A stretch of DNA of 23,345 nt, taken from JBBKXP01 sp038323615. GTDB taxonomy: Bacteria > Pseudomonadota > Alphaproteobacteria > Rhodobacterales > Rhodobacteraceae. The stretch covers positions 1-23,345 of the forward strand of contig JBBQHC010000034.1 of assembly GCA_038323615.1 (NCBI GenBank), given 5' to 3'. Below are positions 14,930 to 22,664 of this stretch, one piece after another; position 1 is the first letter of the stretch; each line of letters opens with the position of its first letter. Under the pieces are notes generated by a model. It was given only the letters and a program-made list of their open reading frames with translations. It had not been told where the DNA came from and ran no database searches. A program made the translations under genes and the position numbers.

Positions 14930-16110
14930 CCCAACCGCCCGGCAATCGCCTGTCCCGCCGCGAACCCCGACGACCATGCCCATTGAAAGTTATAACCGCC
15001 GAGCCAGCCGGTCACGTCCACGGCCTCGCCGATGACGAAAAGACCCGGCACCGCCTGCGCTTCCATTGTCTTTGACGACAACCCGGCGGTGTCGATGCCG
15101 CCAAGGGTGACTTCGGCGGTGCGGTAGCCTTCGGTGCCGCCGGGGCGCAGCGACCAGTTGGTCAGGTCGGCCACCAGCGCCGCCAGGCGGGCATCGCTGC
15201 AATCGGCCAGATTGCCGCTCAGGTCGAGATCGGCGGCCAGGAAATCGACCAGCCGACCGGGCAAGGCGGTTGCCAGTACCGTTGTCAGGTTGCGTCGTCC
15301 ATTGGCCTGCCGTTCGGTGCGCAATAGTGCCAACAGGTCGGTCGCGGGCGACAGGTTAATGGCGATGTCAGCCCCTTCGCGCCAATAACTTGACGCCTGC
15401 AAGACGGCAGGGCCGGATAACCCGCGATGGGTGAACAGCAGCGCCTCGTCGAAACTGACACCATTCGCCGTCACGCGGGCAGGGGTCGCGACCCCGGCCA
15501 GCGGCTTGAAACGGTCGTCCGAAAACGTGAACGGCACCAGCGCCGCCCGCGTATCCGTGACCGCCAGCCCGAACTGGCGGGCAAGGTCGTAAGCCAGCCC
15601 CGTCGCCCCCATTGCCGGGATCGACTTGCCGCCGGTCGCCAGTACCAGATGGCGGGTGCTGACCGTGACATCACGCCCCTCGCGCGTCAGCCGAACCTGA
15701 AAACCCGAACCGTCGTGCGCAACCTCGCTGACGCTGGTTTGCAGCCATAACTGCCCATGCGCCCGGTCAATTTCGGTTTGCAGCATGGTGACGATCTGTT
15801 TCGCCGATCCGTCGCAGAACAGTTGCCCGAGGGTCTTTTCGTGCCAGCCGATCCGGTGCCGATCCACCAGATCGACAAAATCATACTGGCTGTAGCGGCT
15901 GAGCGCCGATTTGGCGAAGTGTTTGTTGCCGCTGATAAAATTATCCGGCCCGCAGTTCAGATTGGTAAAGTTGCAGCGGCCGCCGCCCGAAATGCGGATC
16001 TTTTCGCCCGGCGCCGATGCGTGATCAACAACCAGAACCCCCGGCCCCGCATGGGCGGCGCAGAACATGCCGGCGGCCCCAGCCCCAAGGATCAGCGTGT
16101 TGACCTTCAT
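14926..16110 (-). CDS. BaiN/HI0933-family NAD(P)/FAD-dependent oxidoreductase
   Basis: A 394-aa flavoprotein of the HI0933/YhiN/BaiN family. The N-terminal dinucleotide-binding loop is GAGAAGMFCAAHAG. It is followed by the family hallmark GEKIRISGGGRCNFTN. A second nucleotide-binding segment, LVLATGGKSIPAMGATG, lies mid-protein, and the C-terminal hallmark GLFVIGEAVDVTGWLGGYNFQWAWSSG is reduced here to its ends GLFVIGEAVDVTGW and QWAWSSG. The substrate of most members is unknown. The start at 16110 (MKVNTLILG) puts the FAD loop at the expected distance; a TTG 12 codons upstream is less likely. The gene opposes murD, with overlapping stop codons, and diverges from ftsW across 155 bp, so it splits the dcw cluster into two plus-strand blocks. 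Confidence 0.9.
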   Translation of the reverse strand: MKVNTLILGAGAAGMFCAAHAGPGVLVVDHASAPGEKIRISGGGRCNFTNLNCGPDNFISGNKHFAKSALSRYSQYDFVDLVDRHRIGWHEKTLGQLFCDGSAKQIVTMLQTEIDRAHGQLWLQTSVSEVAHDGSGFQVRLTREGRDVTVSTRHLVLATGGKSIPAMGATGLAYDLARQFGLAVTDTRAALVPFTFSDDRFKPLAGVATPARVTANGVSFDEALLFTHRGLSGPAVLQASSYWREGADIAINLSPATDLLALLRTERQANGRRNLTTVLATALPGRLVDFLAADLDLSGNLADCSDARLAALVADLTNWSLRPGGTEGYRTAEVTLGGIDTAGLSSKTMEAQAVPGLFVIGEAVDVTGWLGGYNFQWAWSSGFAAGQAIAGRLG

Positions 16111-16187
16111 CGCCGCCGAGGTGGCGGGAAACCGCGAGCCTTGCAAGACCCAGACCCGAAATCATGACGAAACCGTGTCATTTCACT

Positions 16188-16205
16188 GGAATCGCACAGG
16201 ATTCC
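16188..16205. promoter_or_regulatory. Palindrome with paired GANTC sites upstream of ftsW
   Basis: GGAATC, six bases, GATTCC: a perfect 6-bp inverted repeat whose arms each hold a GANTC. It overlaps a second inverted repeat, TCCGGGT (16203-16209) with ACCCGGA (16224-16230). Both lie in the 155-bp divergent region between the flavoprotein gene and ftsW, where a promoter for the second dcw block must lie if murD transcripts do not read through. Confidence 0.4.
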
Positions 16206-16265
16206 GGGTTACGCTGATGTCAGACCCGGAAAACGGGCGATGACGAGGCAGTTGGCGGTACCCCC

Positions 16266-17432
16266 ATGACGGAAATGGTCTATGGCACGATTCCCGTGCG
16301 CTCCGGCGATCCCATCTTGCCGCGTTGGTGGCGAACAATCGACAAGTGGACAATGTCCTGCATCCTGCTGCTGTTTGGCATCGGCCTGCTTTTGGGGCTT
16401 GCCGCGTCGCCCCCTTTGGCGGCCCGTAACGGCTTAGACCCGTTCTATTACGTCACCCGGCAGGCGTTTTTCGGCGGTTTGGCGATTGTGACCATGATGC
16501 TGGTGTCGATGATGTCGCCGACGATGATGCGCCGTCTGGCCGTCATCGGGTTTCTTGGTTCCTTTGCCGCCCTTGCCATGCTGCCAGTGTTCGGTACCGA
16601 TTACGGCAAGGGGGCGGTCCGGTGGTTTTCGCTGGGCTTTGCATCGGTGCAGCCTTCTGAATTTCTCAAGCCGGGTTTCATCGTGGTCGCGGCATGGTTC
16701 ATGGCGGCGGGAAAAGAGATCGGTGGCCCGCCCGGTCTGCGCTATTCCTTCTTTCTGATGGTTGTGATCGTGACGTTGTTGATGTTGCAGCCCGATTTCG
16801 GCCAGTCCCTTCTGGTGCTGTTTTCATGGGCGGTGATGTATTTCGTCGGCGGTGCGCCGATCACCCTGTTGGTGATCTTGGCCGGTGCGGCGCTGTTCAT
16901 CGGGTCGATCGCTTATGCAGAGCTGGAATATTTCGCCAAACGGATCGACGGATTTCTGTCTGCTGACCTCGACCCTACGACCCAGCTTGGCTATGCCACA
17001 AACGCGATCCGTGAAGGTGGATTTTTCGGTGTCGGCGTCGGCGAGGGGCAGGTCAAATGGTCGCTTCCCGATGCCCACACCGATTTCATCATCGCCGTCG
17101 CAGCTGAAGAATACGGGCTGATTTGCGTCCTTGCGATCATCATCCTTTACACGTTCATCGTCGTGCGATCACTGTTCCGCCTGATGAAGGAACGCGATCC
17201 CTTCATCCGACTTGCCGGCGCCGGTCTTGCCAGCGCCTTTGGTGTGCAGGCGATGATCAACATGGGCGTTGCGGTGCGTCTGTTGCCGGCCAAGGGGATG
17301 ACCCTGCCGTTCATCAGCTACGGTGGATCATCGTTGATCGCCACGGGGATCACCGTCGGCATGTTGCTGGCCCTGACCCGGACCCGACCGCAAGGGGTCA
17401 TCGGCGATATTCTGGCCAATCAGGGGCGGTAG
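16266..17432 (+). CDS. ftsW: FtsW, septal peptidoglycan glycosyltransferase (SEDS family)
   Basis: A 388-aa polytopic SEDS protein that polymerises septal glycan strands together with FtsI. After a soluble N-terminus of about 28 residues (PRWWRTIDKWTMSC) come about ten membrane segments. Conserved SEDS features are visible: GKGAVRWFSLGFASVQPSEFLKP with its ends GKGAVRW and QPSEFLKP, then LQPDFGQS, a large periplasmic loop with GVGEGQVKWSLPDAHTDFI, and LPFISYGGSS near the end. The ATG at 16266 gives the normal length. murG begins 2 bp after the stop. It is the first gene of the block beyond the inverted flavoprotein gene. Confidence 0.95.
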   Translation: MTEMVYGTIPVRSGDPILPRWWRTIDKWTMSCILLLFGIGLLLGLAASPPLAARNGLDPFYYVTRQAFFGGLAIVTMMLVSMMSPTMMRRLAVIGFLGSFAALAMLPVFGTDYGKGAVRWFSLGFASVQPSEFLKPGFIVVAAWFMAAGKEIGGPPGLRYSFFLMVVIVTLLMLQPDFGQSLLVLFSWAVMYFVGGAPITLLVILAGAALFIGSIAYAELEYFAKRIDGFLSADLDPTTQLGYATNAIREGGFFGVGVGEGQVKWSLPDAHTDFIIAVAAEEYGLICVLAIIILYTFIVVRSLFRLMKERDPFIRLAGAGLASAFGVQAMINMGVAVRLLPAKGMTLPFISYGGSSLIATGITVGMLLALTRTRPQGVIGDILANQGR

Positions 17433-17434
17433 GC

Positions 17435-18541
17435 ATGTCTGACGCCCCCCTTATCGTCATGGCAGCGGGCGGCACGGGCGGCCATATGTTCCCTGCACAG
17501 GCGCTGGCCGAGGCGCTTTTGGCGCGCGGTTGGCGCGTCAAGTTGTCAACCGATGCGCGGGGTGCCCGCTATGCCGGCGGCTTTCCCGACGAAGTGCAGA
17601 TCGAGCAGGTCGCCAGCGCCACTTTTGCGCGTGGCGGGGCGCTGGCCAAACTGGCCGCACCCTACATCATCGGCAACGGCGTGTTCAGCGCGATCCGGGC
17701 TTTGCGCCGCGACCGGCCAGCGGTGGTGATCGGCTTTGGTGGCTATCCATCGATCCCGGCTGTGACCGCCGCCTTTTTGCTGAAATTGCCCCGGCTGATC
17801 CATGAACAGAACGGCGTTCTGGGGCGGGTCAACAAGTTCTTCGCGCACAAAGGCCGCGTCGATGCGGTGGCCTGCGGGACATGGCCCACTGACCTGCCTG
17901 CGGGGGTCGAAGCCGTCCACACCGGCAACCCGATCCGCGCCACGATTCTTGAGAGGGCCGGAGCCGCCTATATCATGCCCGGTGATTATCCGATGTCGGT
18001 GCTGGTCATGGGCGGCAGTCAAGGGGCGCGGATTCTGTCCGAAACCGTCCCCGCTGCTCTTGCCGGGCTGCCCGACTCGATCCGCCGCCACATCCGCGTC
18101 AGCCATCAGGCCCGCGCCGAGGATCACGACCGGGTGGTGGCGGCCTACGACACCGCCGAAATCGACGCCGATGTGCAGCCGTTCTTCACCGATATCCCCG
18201 AACGCATCGCCGAGGCGCAGCTGGTGATCAGCCGCGCCGGGGCCAGTTCGGTCGCCGATATCGCCGTGATCGGGCGGCCCGCGATCCTTATTCCCTACGC
18301 TGCCGCCACGGTGGATCACCAGACCGCCAACGCCCGCGCCCTGACCGACGCAGGCGGTGCGGTGACGATTCAGGAATCCGACCTGACCGTCGCCGTGTTG
18401 ACCGATCAGATCGCTGCCATCCTTGGCGACCCTGCCCATGCCCTGAAAATGTCCCAAGGTGCGACCGCCTGCGGCATTCCCGACGCAACGATGCGTCTTG
18501 TCACCCTTGTTGAAACTCTGGCAAACGGACCCGAAGAATGA
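17435..18541 (+). CDS. murG: MurG, UDP-GlcNAc:lipid I N-acetylglucosaminyltransferase
   Basis: A 368-aa GT-B glycosyltransferase, membrane-associated on the cytoplasmic face, which makes lipid II. The N-terminal G-loop GGTGGHMFPAQALAEAL starts at residue 12. The second loop region GFGGYPSIPAVTAAFL and HEQNGVLGRVNKFF follow. The UDP-GlcNAc domain has VMGGSQGARILSETV and ISRAGASSVADI, with PYAAATVDHQTANA near the end. The length is normal. The open frame extends upstream within ftsW, but the ATG at 17435 is at the family position. Its stop overlaps the first possible murC starts. Confidence 0.96.
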   Translation: MSDAPLIVMAAGGTGGHMFPAQALAEALLARGWRVKLSTDARGARYAGGFPDEVQIEQVASATFARGGALAKLAAPYIIGNGVFSAIRALRRDRPAVVIGFGGYPSIPAVTAAFLLKLPRLIHEQNGVLGRVNKFFAHKGRVDAVACGTWPTDLPAGVEAVHTGNPIRATILERAGAAYIMPGDYPMSVLVMGGSQGARILSETVPAALAGLPDSIRRHIRVSHQARAEDHDRVVAAYDTAEIDADVQPFFTDIPERIAEAQLVISRAGASSVADIAVIGRPAILIPYAAATVDHQTANARALTDAGGAVTIQESDLTVAVLTDQIAAILGDPAHALKMSQGATACGIPDATMRLVTLVETLANGPEE

Positions 18542-18558
18542 TGGACGGAAGCACAATC

Positions 18559-19956
18559 ATGAGCGCGGCAACCAAACTCCCCCTTGATGTCGGACCGATC
18601 CACTTTGTCGGGATCGGCGGCATCGGCATGTCGGGGATCGCCGAAGTGCTGCTGAACCTTGGCTATGCGGTGCAGGGCTCTGACCTGAAATCGACGCCGA
18701 TCACCGAACGGCTGAAATCGCTGGGGGCTTTGGTGTTCGAGGGTCAGCGCGCCGAAAACATGGACGCCGCCGAGGTTGTGGTGATCTCCAGCGCTATCAA
18801 ATGCGGCAACCCCGAACTGGACGAGGCGCGCCGCCGTGGCCTGCCCGTGGTCCGCCGGGCCGAGATGCTGGCCGAACTGATGCGCCTGAAATCCAACGTC
18901 GCGGTCGCTGGAACGCATGGTAAGACGACGACGACGACGATGGTCGCGGCCTTGCTGGATGCCGGTCATTTTGACCCCACAGTCGTCAACGGTGGCATTA
19001 TCCACGCCTACGGATCGAACGCCCGCGTCGGTCAGGGCGAATGGATGGTGGTCGAGGCGGATGAAAGCGACGGCACCTTCAACCGCCTGCCCGCCACCAT
19101 CGCCATCGTCACCAATATCGACCCCGAGCACATGGAACACTGGGGAACCGAGGCGAACCTGCACAAAGGGTTCTACGATTTCGTGTCCAACATCCCGTTC
19201 TACGGTCTTGCCGTGTGCTGCACCGATCACCCCGAGGTGCAGACGCTGGTGGGCAAGATCACCGACCGGCGCGTCGTCACCTTTGGGTTCAACGCGCAGG
19301 CCGATGTGCGCGCCGTCAACCTGACCTACAAGGCAGGAGTGGCGCATTTCGATATCGCGCTGCAATCCGAACGGCAGGTCATTGCCGGTTGCAGCTTGCC
19401 GATGCCGGGGGATCACAACGTCTCCAACGCCCTGTCGGCGGTCGCCGTGGCGCGGCATCTGGGGATGAAAAAGGATGAAATCCGGCAGGCGCTGGCCAGT
19501 TTCGGCGGGGTCAACCGGCGCTTTACCCGGGTTGGCGTGGTCAACGAGGTGACGATCATCGACGACTATGGGCACCATCCGGTTGAAATCGCGGCCGTGC
19601 TGAAAGCGGCGCGTCAGGCGACCGAAGGGCGCGTCATCGCGATCCATCAACCGCACCGCTATACCCGGCTGTCGAGCCTGTTCGAAGATTTTTGCTCCTG
19701 CTTCAACGATGCCGATGTGGTCGGGATCGCCGATGTCTATGCGGCGGGCGAAGACCCGATCAAGGGTGCGTCGCGCGACGATCTGGTCGCCGGGCTGATC
19801 CGCCACGGCCACCGCGACGCCCACGCAATCAGTGGCGAGGACGACCTGGCCAAACTGGTCCGCACCCACGCCAAACCCGGCGATATGGTGGTATGTCTTG
19901 GGGCCGGTACGATCAGCGGCTGGGCCAACGGGCTGCCAGCACGGCTGAAGCGTTGA
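18559..19956 (+). CDS. murC: MurC, UDP-N-acetylmuramate:L-alanine ligase
   Basis: A 465-aa Mur ligase catalysing the first amino-acid addition, L-Ala to UDP-MurNAc. The N-terminal Rossmann-like domain has HFVGIGGIGMSGIAEVLL, the ATP loop GTHGKTTTTT lies at residues 118-127, EADESDGTF follows, and the C-terminal part has DDYGHHPVEIAAVL and HQPHRYTRL. Three in-frame ATGs compete: 18538, 18541 and 18559. I chose 18559 (MSAATKLPLDVGPIHF) because GGAAG at 18547-18551 is well spaced for it and the protein then begins as in relatives I remember. The 18538 start would give a 4-base ATGA overlap with murG and remains possible. The stop overlaps the next small gene by one base. Confidence 0.95.
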   Translation: MSAATKLPLDVGPIHFVGIGGIGMSGIAEVLLNLGYAVQGSDLKSTPITERLKSLGALVFEGQRAENMDAAEVVVISSAIKCGNPELDEARRRGLPVVRRAEMLAELMRLKSNVAVAGTHGKTTTTTMVAALLDAGHFDPTVVNGGIIHAYGSNARVGQGEWMVVEADESDGTFNRLPATIAIVTNIDPEHMEHWGTEANLHKGFYDFVSNIPFYGLAVCCTDHPEVQTLVGKITDRRVVTFGFNAQADVRAVNLTYKAGVAHFDIALQSERQVIAGCSLPMPGDHNVSNALSAVAVARHLGMKKDEIRQALASFGGVNRRFTRVGVVNEVTIIDDYGHHPVEIAAVLKAARQATEGRVIAIHQPHRYTRLSSLFEDFCSCFNDADVVGIADVYAAGEDPIKGASRDDLVAGLIRHGHRDAHAISGEDDLAKLVRTHAKPGDMVVCLGAGTISGWANGLPARLKR

Positions 19957-20243
19957 TGCAGTTCGACACCGCCATTGCGCTGGTGATCGGGATGCCGCTG
20001 TTTTTGGCGTCGCTGTCCTATCTGCTGGGGCGCTATGCGATCCGCGCGATCCTTTATGCGCTGTGGACGGCGATCGTGGTGTTCGGGGTCATGCTGGTAT
20101 ATAACGCCGCGCAGACGACCGGAGAATACGCGGGGCAGGGCCAGTACGTGATCCTGCTTTATGGCGTTGGTCCCGGTCTGCTGATTTCGGTTCTCGCCGG
20201 GGTGATCGGCATCCTGCGGGCAAAGCGGGCGCAGGTCGGATGA
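19956..20243 (+). CDS. Small three-helix membrane protein, function unknown
   Basis: A 95-aa hydrophobic protein. Three likely membrane helices lie at about residues 7-24, 31-50 and 66-88, and the C-terminus is basic (RAKRAQ). The start overlaps the murC stop by one base (TGATG), which is good evidence that it is real and translationally coupled. The open frame upstream is a shadow of murC. The last helix (GPGLLISVLAGVIGILRAKR) resembles that of the small protein at 21013-21288, so the two may be distant paralogues. I do not recognise a named family. Confidence 0.75.
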   Translation: MQFDTAIALVIGMPLFLASLSYLLGRYAIRAILYALWTAIVVFGVMLVYNAAQTTGEYAGQGQYVILLYGVGPGLLISVLAGVIGILRAKRAQVG

Positions 20244-20391
20244 CGCGGTCGCGTCGCTTGGCGATGGTAGCAGATTGCGAACCCGGTGATCTGTCATCGC
20301 GCCTTTGGTTTGGCGCTGTCGCGCGCGTTTTTTCGAGTCTATTGCTTGTTGACTTGATCGCGACTGCTTTTGCCGAAAAGGTGTCCCGGAA

Positions 20392-20646
20392 TTGAGCTGG
20401 CCACTGACTTTTGCCGCCTTCTGGGTGCTGGCCGCGACGGTCACGGCCCTGCTGCCGATGCGCCGTCAATATGTGCCCGGCGTGACGCTTTTGATCTTGG
20501 CACCACTACTCATCCTGTGGTTGAGTGTCGCACATGGTTGGTGGATCGGTGTGCTGGCCTTGTTCGCCTTTGTGTCGATGTTCCGCAATCCGTTGAAATA
20601 CCTGATCGCCCGCTTGCGCGGCGAAAGACCGGAGTTGCCGAAATGA
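20392..20646 (+). CDS. DUF2484 family membrane protein, first copy
   Basis: An 84-aa protein with two to three membrane helices (about residues 3-21, 28-46 and 49-64) and a basic tail. The opening WPLTFAAFWVLAATVTALLP matches the DUF2484 pattern that I associate with the murC-murB interval in Rhodobacterales. No ATG is available; TTG at 20392 is used, supported by AAAAGG at 20376-20381. A 148-bp gap precedes it. The stop overlaps the start of the second copy by four bases (ATGA). Confidence 0.78.
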   Translation: MSWPLTFAAFWVLAATVTALLPMRRQYVPGVTLLILAPLLILWLSVAHGWWIGVLALFAFVSMFRNPLKYLIARLRGERPELPK

Positions 20647-20891
20647 CCCTGCCGCTGATCCTTGCATTCCTGTGGCTGATCGTTGCCAATGTCGCGGCGC
20701 TGTTGCCGTCGCGCGATCACCACTGGCGGCTGGCCTATGTGCTGATTGCGGCAGGGGTGCCGCTGGTCGGCTGGATCACCTGGGCAAACGGCCCGCTGAT
20801 CGGCCTGCTGATGCTGGCGGCGGGGGCCAGCGTGTTGCGCTGGCCGGTGATCTATCTGGGCCGTTGGCTGCGTCGGCCAAGGGTCCGCTAA
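20643..20891 (+). CDS. DUF2484 family membrane protein, second tandem copy
   Basis: An 82-aa protein whose first 22 residues align directly with the preceding gene: PLILAFLWLIVANVAALLPSR against PLTFAAFWVLAATVTALLP with the same spacing (first alignment ends PLILAFLW and ALLPSR). Hydrophobic segments lie at about 3-20, 28-45 and 48-66, followed by a basic tail RWLRRPRVR. The 4-base overlap with copy one means coupled translation. Function unknown; the conserved place next to murB suggests an envelope role, which is inference. Confidence 0.78.
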   Translation: MTLPLILAFLWLIVANVAALLPSRDHHWRLAYVLIAAGVPLVGWITWANGPLIGLLMLAAGASVLRWPVIYLGRWLRRPRVR

Positions 20892-21012
20892 GGCGCAATC
20901 ACCGTCATTTTGATCGCAGTTCGCCCCTGGATCGGGCGATGCCCGGCATAGCTGTTTCAATCAAAAGCATTTCCGCGCTAGACCCCTGACACCGCAGCGA
21001 CGAGAATCCGGC

Positions 21013-21288
21013 ATGGAATTCCTGATCTATCTTTTTCCACTTGGCACCGGCATCGGTGCCGCCTGGCTGGCGTTTCGGGCGGCGCAGGCGCGGCGGTTCT
21101 GGATCATCCTGACCCTTGTGGCGATCGGCAGCGCCGGCATCGCCGCCGCGATCTGGCTGCCCGCCAACGATGGCAGCGCGACCGGCATCGGCTACGCCCT
21201 TGTCGGCCTGTTCGTCGCCGTGCCAATGGGGATTGGCGGGGTGATCGGTGGGCTGGTCGGGATACTGACGCGGGCAGGACGGCGGTAG
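21013..21288 (+). CDS. Small three-helix membrane protein, function unknown
   Basis: A 91-aa hydrophobic protein starting at ATG 21013. Helices lie at about residues 4-20, 30-48 and 57-86, with a basic C-terminus (RAGRR). The second and third segments are rich in small residues (GIGYALVGLFVAVPMGIGG). It resembles the 19956-20243 protein in size, topology and the G-rich last helix. The ribosome binding site is weak (GACGAGA), and a 121-bp gap separates it from the DUF2484 pair. It could be a separate transcription unit. Confidence 0.65.
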   Translation: MEFLIYLFPLGTGIGAAWLAFRAAQARRFWIILTLVAIGSAGIAAAIWLPANDGSATGIGYALVGLFVAVPMGIGGVIGGLVGILTRAGRR

Positions 21289-21330
21289 AGGCCGCTTGCA
21301 TTCGGGCAAAGGCTGGCCAATCTGGCCAAC

Positions 21331-22512
21331 ATGCGGGCAAAAGACATCAAAGATCGGGAGAGCCTTCAGCTTTGGCTGGAAATGCGACCGGTCAGCGACG
21401 CCCGCATTATTGCAGAACGTGCCGCAATTCGGATTGCGGTGACTTGGTTTAAGGCGATGGACAGAGGGTGGGCGGGAACAACCGAAATAAACGATCGGAC
21501 AGTCTTTGTCACTGATCTGACCGTTCTGCGCTCACTCCTGTCATCGGGCGTCAGTCGCCAGATGCCTAACGCAGAGTTCGCGGTCAGCAGGAATTCGTCT
21601 GGCCCCGCAAGTGCTGATGCAACCAGCATGGCCGGATATGCGGCGAGCGACACTTCGGCAACCTACGCTGCCTCTGCCGCATCTGAGGCTGATGAAGCTA
21701 TGGTCGACCCGGACGCCGCCGCCTCCAAAGTCTTGGCTGCCAAAGCCGTCGATAATGCCGTCCGTGCCGCAGCCAGAGTTGCAACGGGCAACAACCACGA
21801 CGAAGAAAGCTGGTAGCCCCTACGCGTCGATTGTCAGGCGCTGGAGCTGAATCAGGGCCTTGAAAATAGGCCGCTTTGGGACGAGACGCCTGACTGGTTC
21901 GCCGACTATTGGCAGCAAGTCCGCACCCGCTGGACCCTTCCCAATGCCCCATATCAGTTCTGGACCCGCTGGTATGACGGCATGATCAAGGGCGACCGGA
22001 TGCCGCTGCCCCTGCTGCACGACATCGCCCTGATCGACAACGCCGAGTGGGAGGCCGGACCCGAACGGATCGCGGAACTGATTGCGGGAATGGAGGAACT
22101 GCATGATCTGCGCACTCAGGTCAAAGACCTCAAGGCGCAGTTTCCGCAGGCCGAAATTTTCGGCACGGCAGGCGGGGCAACGCCGGAACACAGGGCGCAC
22201 AACCACCCGCCCGAACTGATCGAACCCGTCGCCGAGATGAAGGGGCAGCTGACTCTGATCTGGGCCCAATTGGACCACGCGGATCAGGAGCTTTCAAAGC
22301 CAAGACCTGACAGTGCGGTTCTTCGCATCATTGGCGGCAGGCTGTTGAAAGCGACGAGGGTCCTTCTTGGATATTGCGCGGGACTGGCTGACAAATTCCT
22401 GCAAAGCGCTATAGAAGAATTGGGCAAGGAAAGTGGCAAATGGATGGTTAGAATCATCGCGGGCGGCGTCTTGCTCAAATTTGCTGAGAAACTCATTCAA
22501 GCTACTTTATGA
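21331..22512 (+). pseudogene. Ala-rich conserved hypothetical gene interrupted by one in-frame TAG
   Basis: Two open stretches, 21331-21813 (161 codons) and 21817-22509 (231 codons), lie in the same reading frame and are separated only by the amber codon TAG at 21814-21816. Translation of the bases right after TAG gives PLRVDCQALELNQGLENRPL, then a Trp-rich stretch (DWFADYWQQV, FWTRWYDG), so coding clearly continues through the stop. I recall an unnamed Rhodobacterales family with this layout: an N-terminal MRAKDIKDRESL segment, an Ala-rich helical repeat region, a W..IRVDCQALE junction, a Trp-rich middle, then a coiled stretch and HNHPPELI. The break falls at that junction. It is most simply a nonsense mutation; sequencing error or amber readthrough are alternatives. 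The second half could restart at ATG 21982 but would lose the Trp-rich part. Function unknown. Confidence 0.7.
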
Positions 22513-22539
22513 TCCAATGATGTTTTCGCCCGTGCGCAG

Positions 22540-22612
22540 CGCGGGCAGCGCCCGAACCGCCCCCACGGGGCGGGCGCTACTCGCCCACCCCTCGGTTCGG
22601 GCGCTGCCCGCG
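22540..22612. repeat. 73-nt GC-rich palindromic element (20-bp perfect arms with nested hairpin)
   Basis: Perfect 20-bp arms at 22540-22559 and 22593-22612 (left arm starts CGCGGGCAGCG, right arm ends GCTGCCCGCG). Nested inside are GGGG with CCCC and GGGCG with CGCCC around the loop CTACT (22577-22581). There is no T tract on either side, so it is not a classical intrinsic terminator. It lies 27 bp after the stop of the broken Ala-rich gene and 52 bp before murB. It looks like a dispersed palindromic repeat. Confidence 0.75.
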
Positions 22613-22664
22613 TGACACATCCGGGATGTTGCCAGCCAATTCCTTTCCCACTATTCCCCGCCCC

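Noticed and set aside
14926..16110. Flavoprotein gene as a recent horizontal insertion
   Set aside because: Base composition and codon style look like its neighbours, and there are no mobile-element ends or direct repeats at its borders.
22540..22612. Intrinsic terminator of the Ala-rich gene
   Set aside because: Strong stem but no T tract on either strand; kept as a palindromic repeat.
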